Shown piece after piece: positions 62,394-64,000 of a DNA stretch of 64,000 bases. Within the stretch, counting starts at the first letter, position 1, and every line of letters begins with the position of its first letter. This stretch comes from Oceanobacillus sp. CFH 90083 (lineage in GTDB: Bacteria > Bacillota > Bacilli > Bacillales > Amphibacillaceae). Below the pieces are notes generated by a model. The model was not told the DNA's origin, did not search any database, and saw only the letters and a program-made list of their open reading frames with translations. A program made the position numbers and the translations under genes. The DNA lies in the NCBI RefSeq assembly GCF_009389585.1, contig NZ_VIYG01000007.1, positions 1 to 64,000 of the forward strand. Direction: 5' to 3'.

Positions 62394-63725
62394 TTATTCA
62401 GTAACAAATTCGCTTAATTCGACATTTTCCTGCACGCCTAATGGCTGAATAACGACACCATTTTCATCAACGCGTTTAATGTCTGCACCAAGATTTGCTA
62501 ATTTTGATACAATATCTACATAGCCGCGATCTAAGTGTTTTAGCTCGGTAACCCGTGTATAACCATCACTTACAAGACCTGCTAAAATAAGTGCTGCCGC
62601 CGCACGTAAATCTGTAGCCGCTACTTCTGCACCTTGTAGTTCAGAAAGACCTTCGATAATCACACTTCGGCCTTCAATTTTAATATTTGCATTCATCCGG
62701 CGAAATTCCTCTACATGCATGAAACGATTCTCAAATACCGTTTCTGTTATCACACTTGTTCCTTTAGCACATAACATCAATGCCATCATTTGTGACTGCA
62801 TATCCGTTGGAAAACCAGGATGAGGTAACGTCTTGATGTCTGTTGATTGAATAGCTTCAGAACCGATAACCCGTAAACCGCCATCTTCATCAATAACCTG
62901 TACGTTCATTTCCTCTAATTTTGAAACCACAGAACTTAAATGTTCACGCACAGCATTTTCTATTAAGATATTTCCTTTTGTAATCGCTGCTGCAACCATA
63001 AATGTTCCGGCTTCGATACGATCTGGAATCATTACATGCTCTGTTCCATGAAGCTTTTCCACACCAATAATACGAATTGTTTCTGTACCCGCTCCAACAA
63101 TTCTTGCACCCATTTGGTTTAAATAGTTAGCCAAGTCAACAATTTCAGGCTCTTTTGCTGCATTTTCAATGACTGTTTTTCCTTCTGCTAATGCAGCTGC
63201 CATCATAATGTTTTCTGTAGCTCCTACACTTGGCATATCTAAATATATTTTCGCACCTTGCAGGCGACCATCTGATTTTACTTCTACAAAACCATTACCG
63301 ACATGAATGTCAGCTCCCATTGCTTCGAAGCCTTTTAAATGTAAATCAATTGGGCGTGAACCAATTGCACATCCGCCAGGCATAGCCACCTTTGCGTGTC
63401 CATAGCGGGCTAATAACGGTCCCAATACAAGCACGGATGCACGCATTTTTCTAACATATTCAAACGGGGCTTCTGTCTCTAATTTGGCAGAAGCATCAAT
63501 TATTACTGTGTTTTCTGTTGAATCAAATTCCACATTGGCATTTAAGTTGCGAAGCACTTCATTAATTGTGTATACATCTGCTAATACTGGTACTTCTTTA
63601 ATAACGCTTTTTCCTTCACTAGCAATCAAGCTAGCAGCAAGTACAGGCAGGACTGCGTTTTTAGCACCTTCTACACGTACTGTGCCTTCTAACTTTCGTC
63701 CGCCACCAACGATGATTTTTTCCAT
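62394..63725 (-). CDS. murA: UDP-N-acetylglucosamine 1-carboxyvinyltransferase
   Basis: 443 residues. It adds enolpyruvate from PEP to UDP-GlcNAc, the first committed step of peptidoglycan synthesis. N-terminal [31 protein letters not shown] with the conserved Lys-Asn, and the catalytic Cys in [24 protein letters not shown] near 115-138, the target of fosfomycin. In B. subtilis the copy next to ywmB and spoIID is the essential MurAA. Here the dpp-ykf operon lies between it and spoIID. Confidence 0.95.
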   Translation of the reverse strand: MEKIIVGGGRKLEGTVRVEGAKNAVLPVLAASLIASEGKSVIKEVPVLADVYTINEVLRNLNANVEFDSTENTVIIDASAKLETEAPFEYVRKMRASVLVLGPLLARYGHAKVAMPGGCAIGSRPIDLHLKGFEAMGADIHVGNGFVEVKSDGRLQGAKIYLDMPSVGATENIMMAAALAEGKTVIENAAKEPEIVDLANYLNQMGARIVGAGTETIRIIGVEKLHGTEHVMIPDRIEAGTFMVAAAITKGNILIENAVREHLSSVVSKLEEMNVQVIDEDGGLRVIGSEAIQSTDIKTLPHPGFPTDMQSQMMALMLCAKGTSVITETVFENRFMHVEEFRRMNANIKIEGRSVIIEGLSELQGAEVAATDLRAAAALILAGLVSDGYTRVTELKHLDRGYVDIVSKLANLGADIKRVDENGVVIQPLGVQENVELSEFVTE

Positions 63726-63761
63726 GTCATAAATCCCCTTCAGAATCTAATTTCCCTATTA

Positions 63762-64000
63762 TTAATATTCATTGATTAGGATAGGTGTTCCTATCATAAA
63801 ACGCTTTTCCCCTTGACGATCTGCAACAGCGGCAATCTGCACATTTTTTGGGTTATCTTCCATGAAATAAAACTGCTCCCATGTTTTTGTATACCCGTAT
63901 GTACTTTTTTCAATCCTTGAATTTTCTATATTGTCATAGTTAGTCGATATATGCTTTATATTAAAATACATCTTTGCTTTATTTAAAAATACATCGTGAT
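63762..64000 (-). CDS. ywmB: YwmB-like protein, C-terminal part only
   Basis: The reading frame enters from the right edge of the window and ends at 63762, giving the last ~78 residues. It finishes with GEKRFMIGTPILINEY, like the end of B. subtilis YwmB, whose gene lies directly upstream of murAA. The family (TATA-binding-protein-like fold) has no known function. The Met codon at 63971 is internal; the true start is outside the window. Confidence 0.7.
   Translation of the reverse strand, partial: HDVFLNKAKMYFNIKHISTNYDNIENSRIEKSTYGYTKTWEQFYFMEDNPKNVQIAAVADRQGEKRFMIGTPILINEY

Noticed and set aside
1-64000. CRISPR arrays, tRNA and rRNA genes, riboswitches
   Set aside because: Reading the gaps showed no regularly spaced repeats, no tRNA-like cloverleaf with CCA-type arrangement and no leader I could match to a riboswitch class.

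Overview
The window looks like the chromosome of a low-GC, spore-forming, flagellated Bacillaceae bacterium, most like Oceanobacillus or a close halotolerant/alkalitolerant relative. The grounds are three sporulation genes (spoIID, spoIIQ, spoIIID), mbl, the flagellar pair flhO-flhP, a B. subtilis-like dpp-ykf operon, murA, a glycine-betaine-type transporter, and strong AGGAGG ribosome binding sites with many GTG and TTG starts. The genus is inferred; no rRNA is present. I see no tRNA or rRNA gene, CRISPR array or intact transposon.

Bases 1-7100 form a very AT-rich, loosely packed accessory zone: three YheC/YheD-type ATP-grasp proteins (one internally deleted and probably dead), a secreted poly-gamma-glutamate-hydrolase-like protein, and a scrap of an IS66-type tnpB gene behind a hairpin that buries its ribosome binding site.

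Bases 5500-25850 are a wall-polymer locus, nearly all on the minus strand. Three tandem ATP-grasp proteins carry a C-terminal acylphosphatase-like domain that lacks the catalytic residues. Upstream of them lie a TupA-like ATP-grasp protein with an N-terminal coiled coil, two paralogous glycosyltransferases with helical-repeat N-termini, a TagGH-type exporter whose ATPase is a tandem fusion of two nucleotide-binding domains, a TuaG-like and two GT4 glycosyltransferases, galU, a nucleotide-sugar dehydrogenase (divergent) and tagO. Together they predict a lipid-linked, uronate-containing polysaccharide modified with amino acids or peptide, resembling teichuronopeptide. This is the best candidate for an undescribed system here.

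Bases 26100-40500 hold an orphan membrane protein resembling duplicated ATP-synthase subunit c, a split threonine/serine exporter, an Rpn-nuclease remnant, zwf, an RND efflux pump with its lipoprotein adaptor (SwrC type), an OpuA-like ABC transporter, a small lipoprotein, fabZ and an EpuA-like gene.

Bases 40500-64000 follow the familiar Bacillus order flhP-flhO-mbl-spoIIID-spoIIQ-spoIID-murA-ywmB, interrupted by two metabolic blocks: a hydantoinase/DUF917/NCS1 permease/TetR set between mbl and spoIIID, and the nine-gene dppABCDE-ykfABCD operon (uptake and dismantling of cell-wall peptides) between spoIID and murA. Several intergenic spaces here carry inverted-repeat elements with TGTTCAAAAA-like ends.
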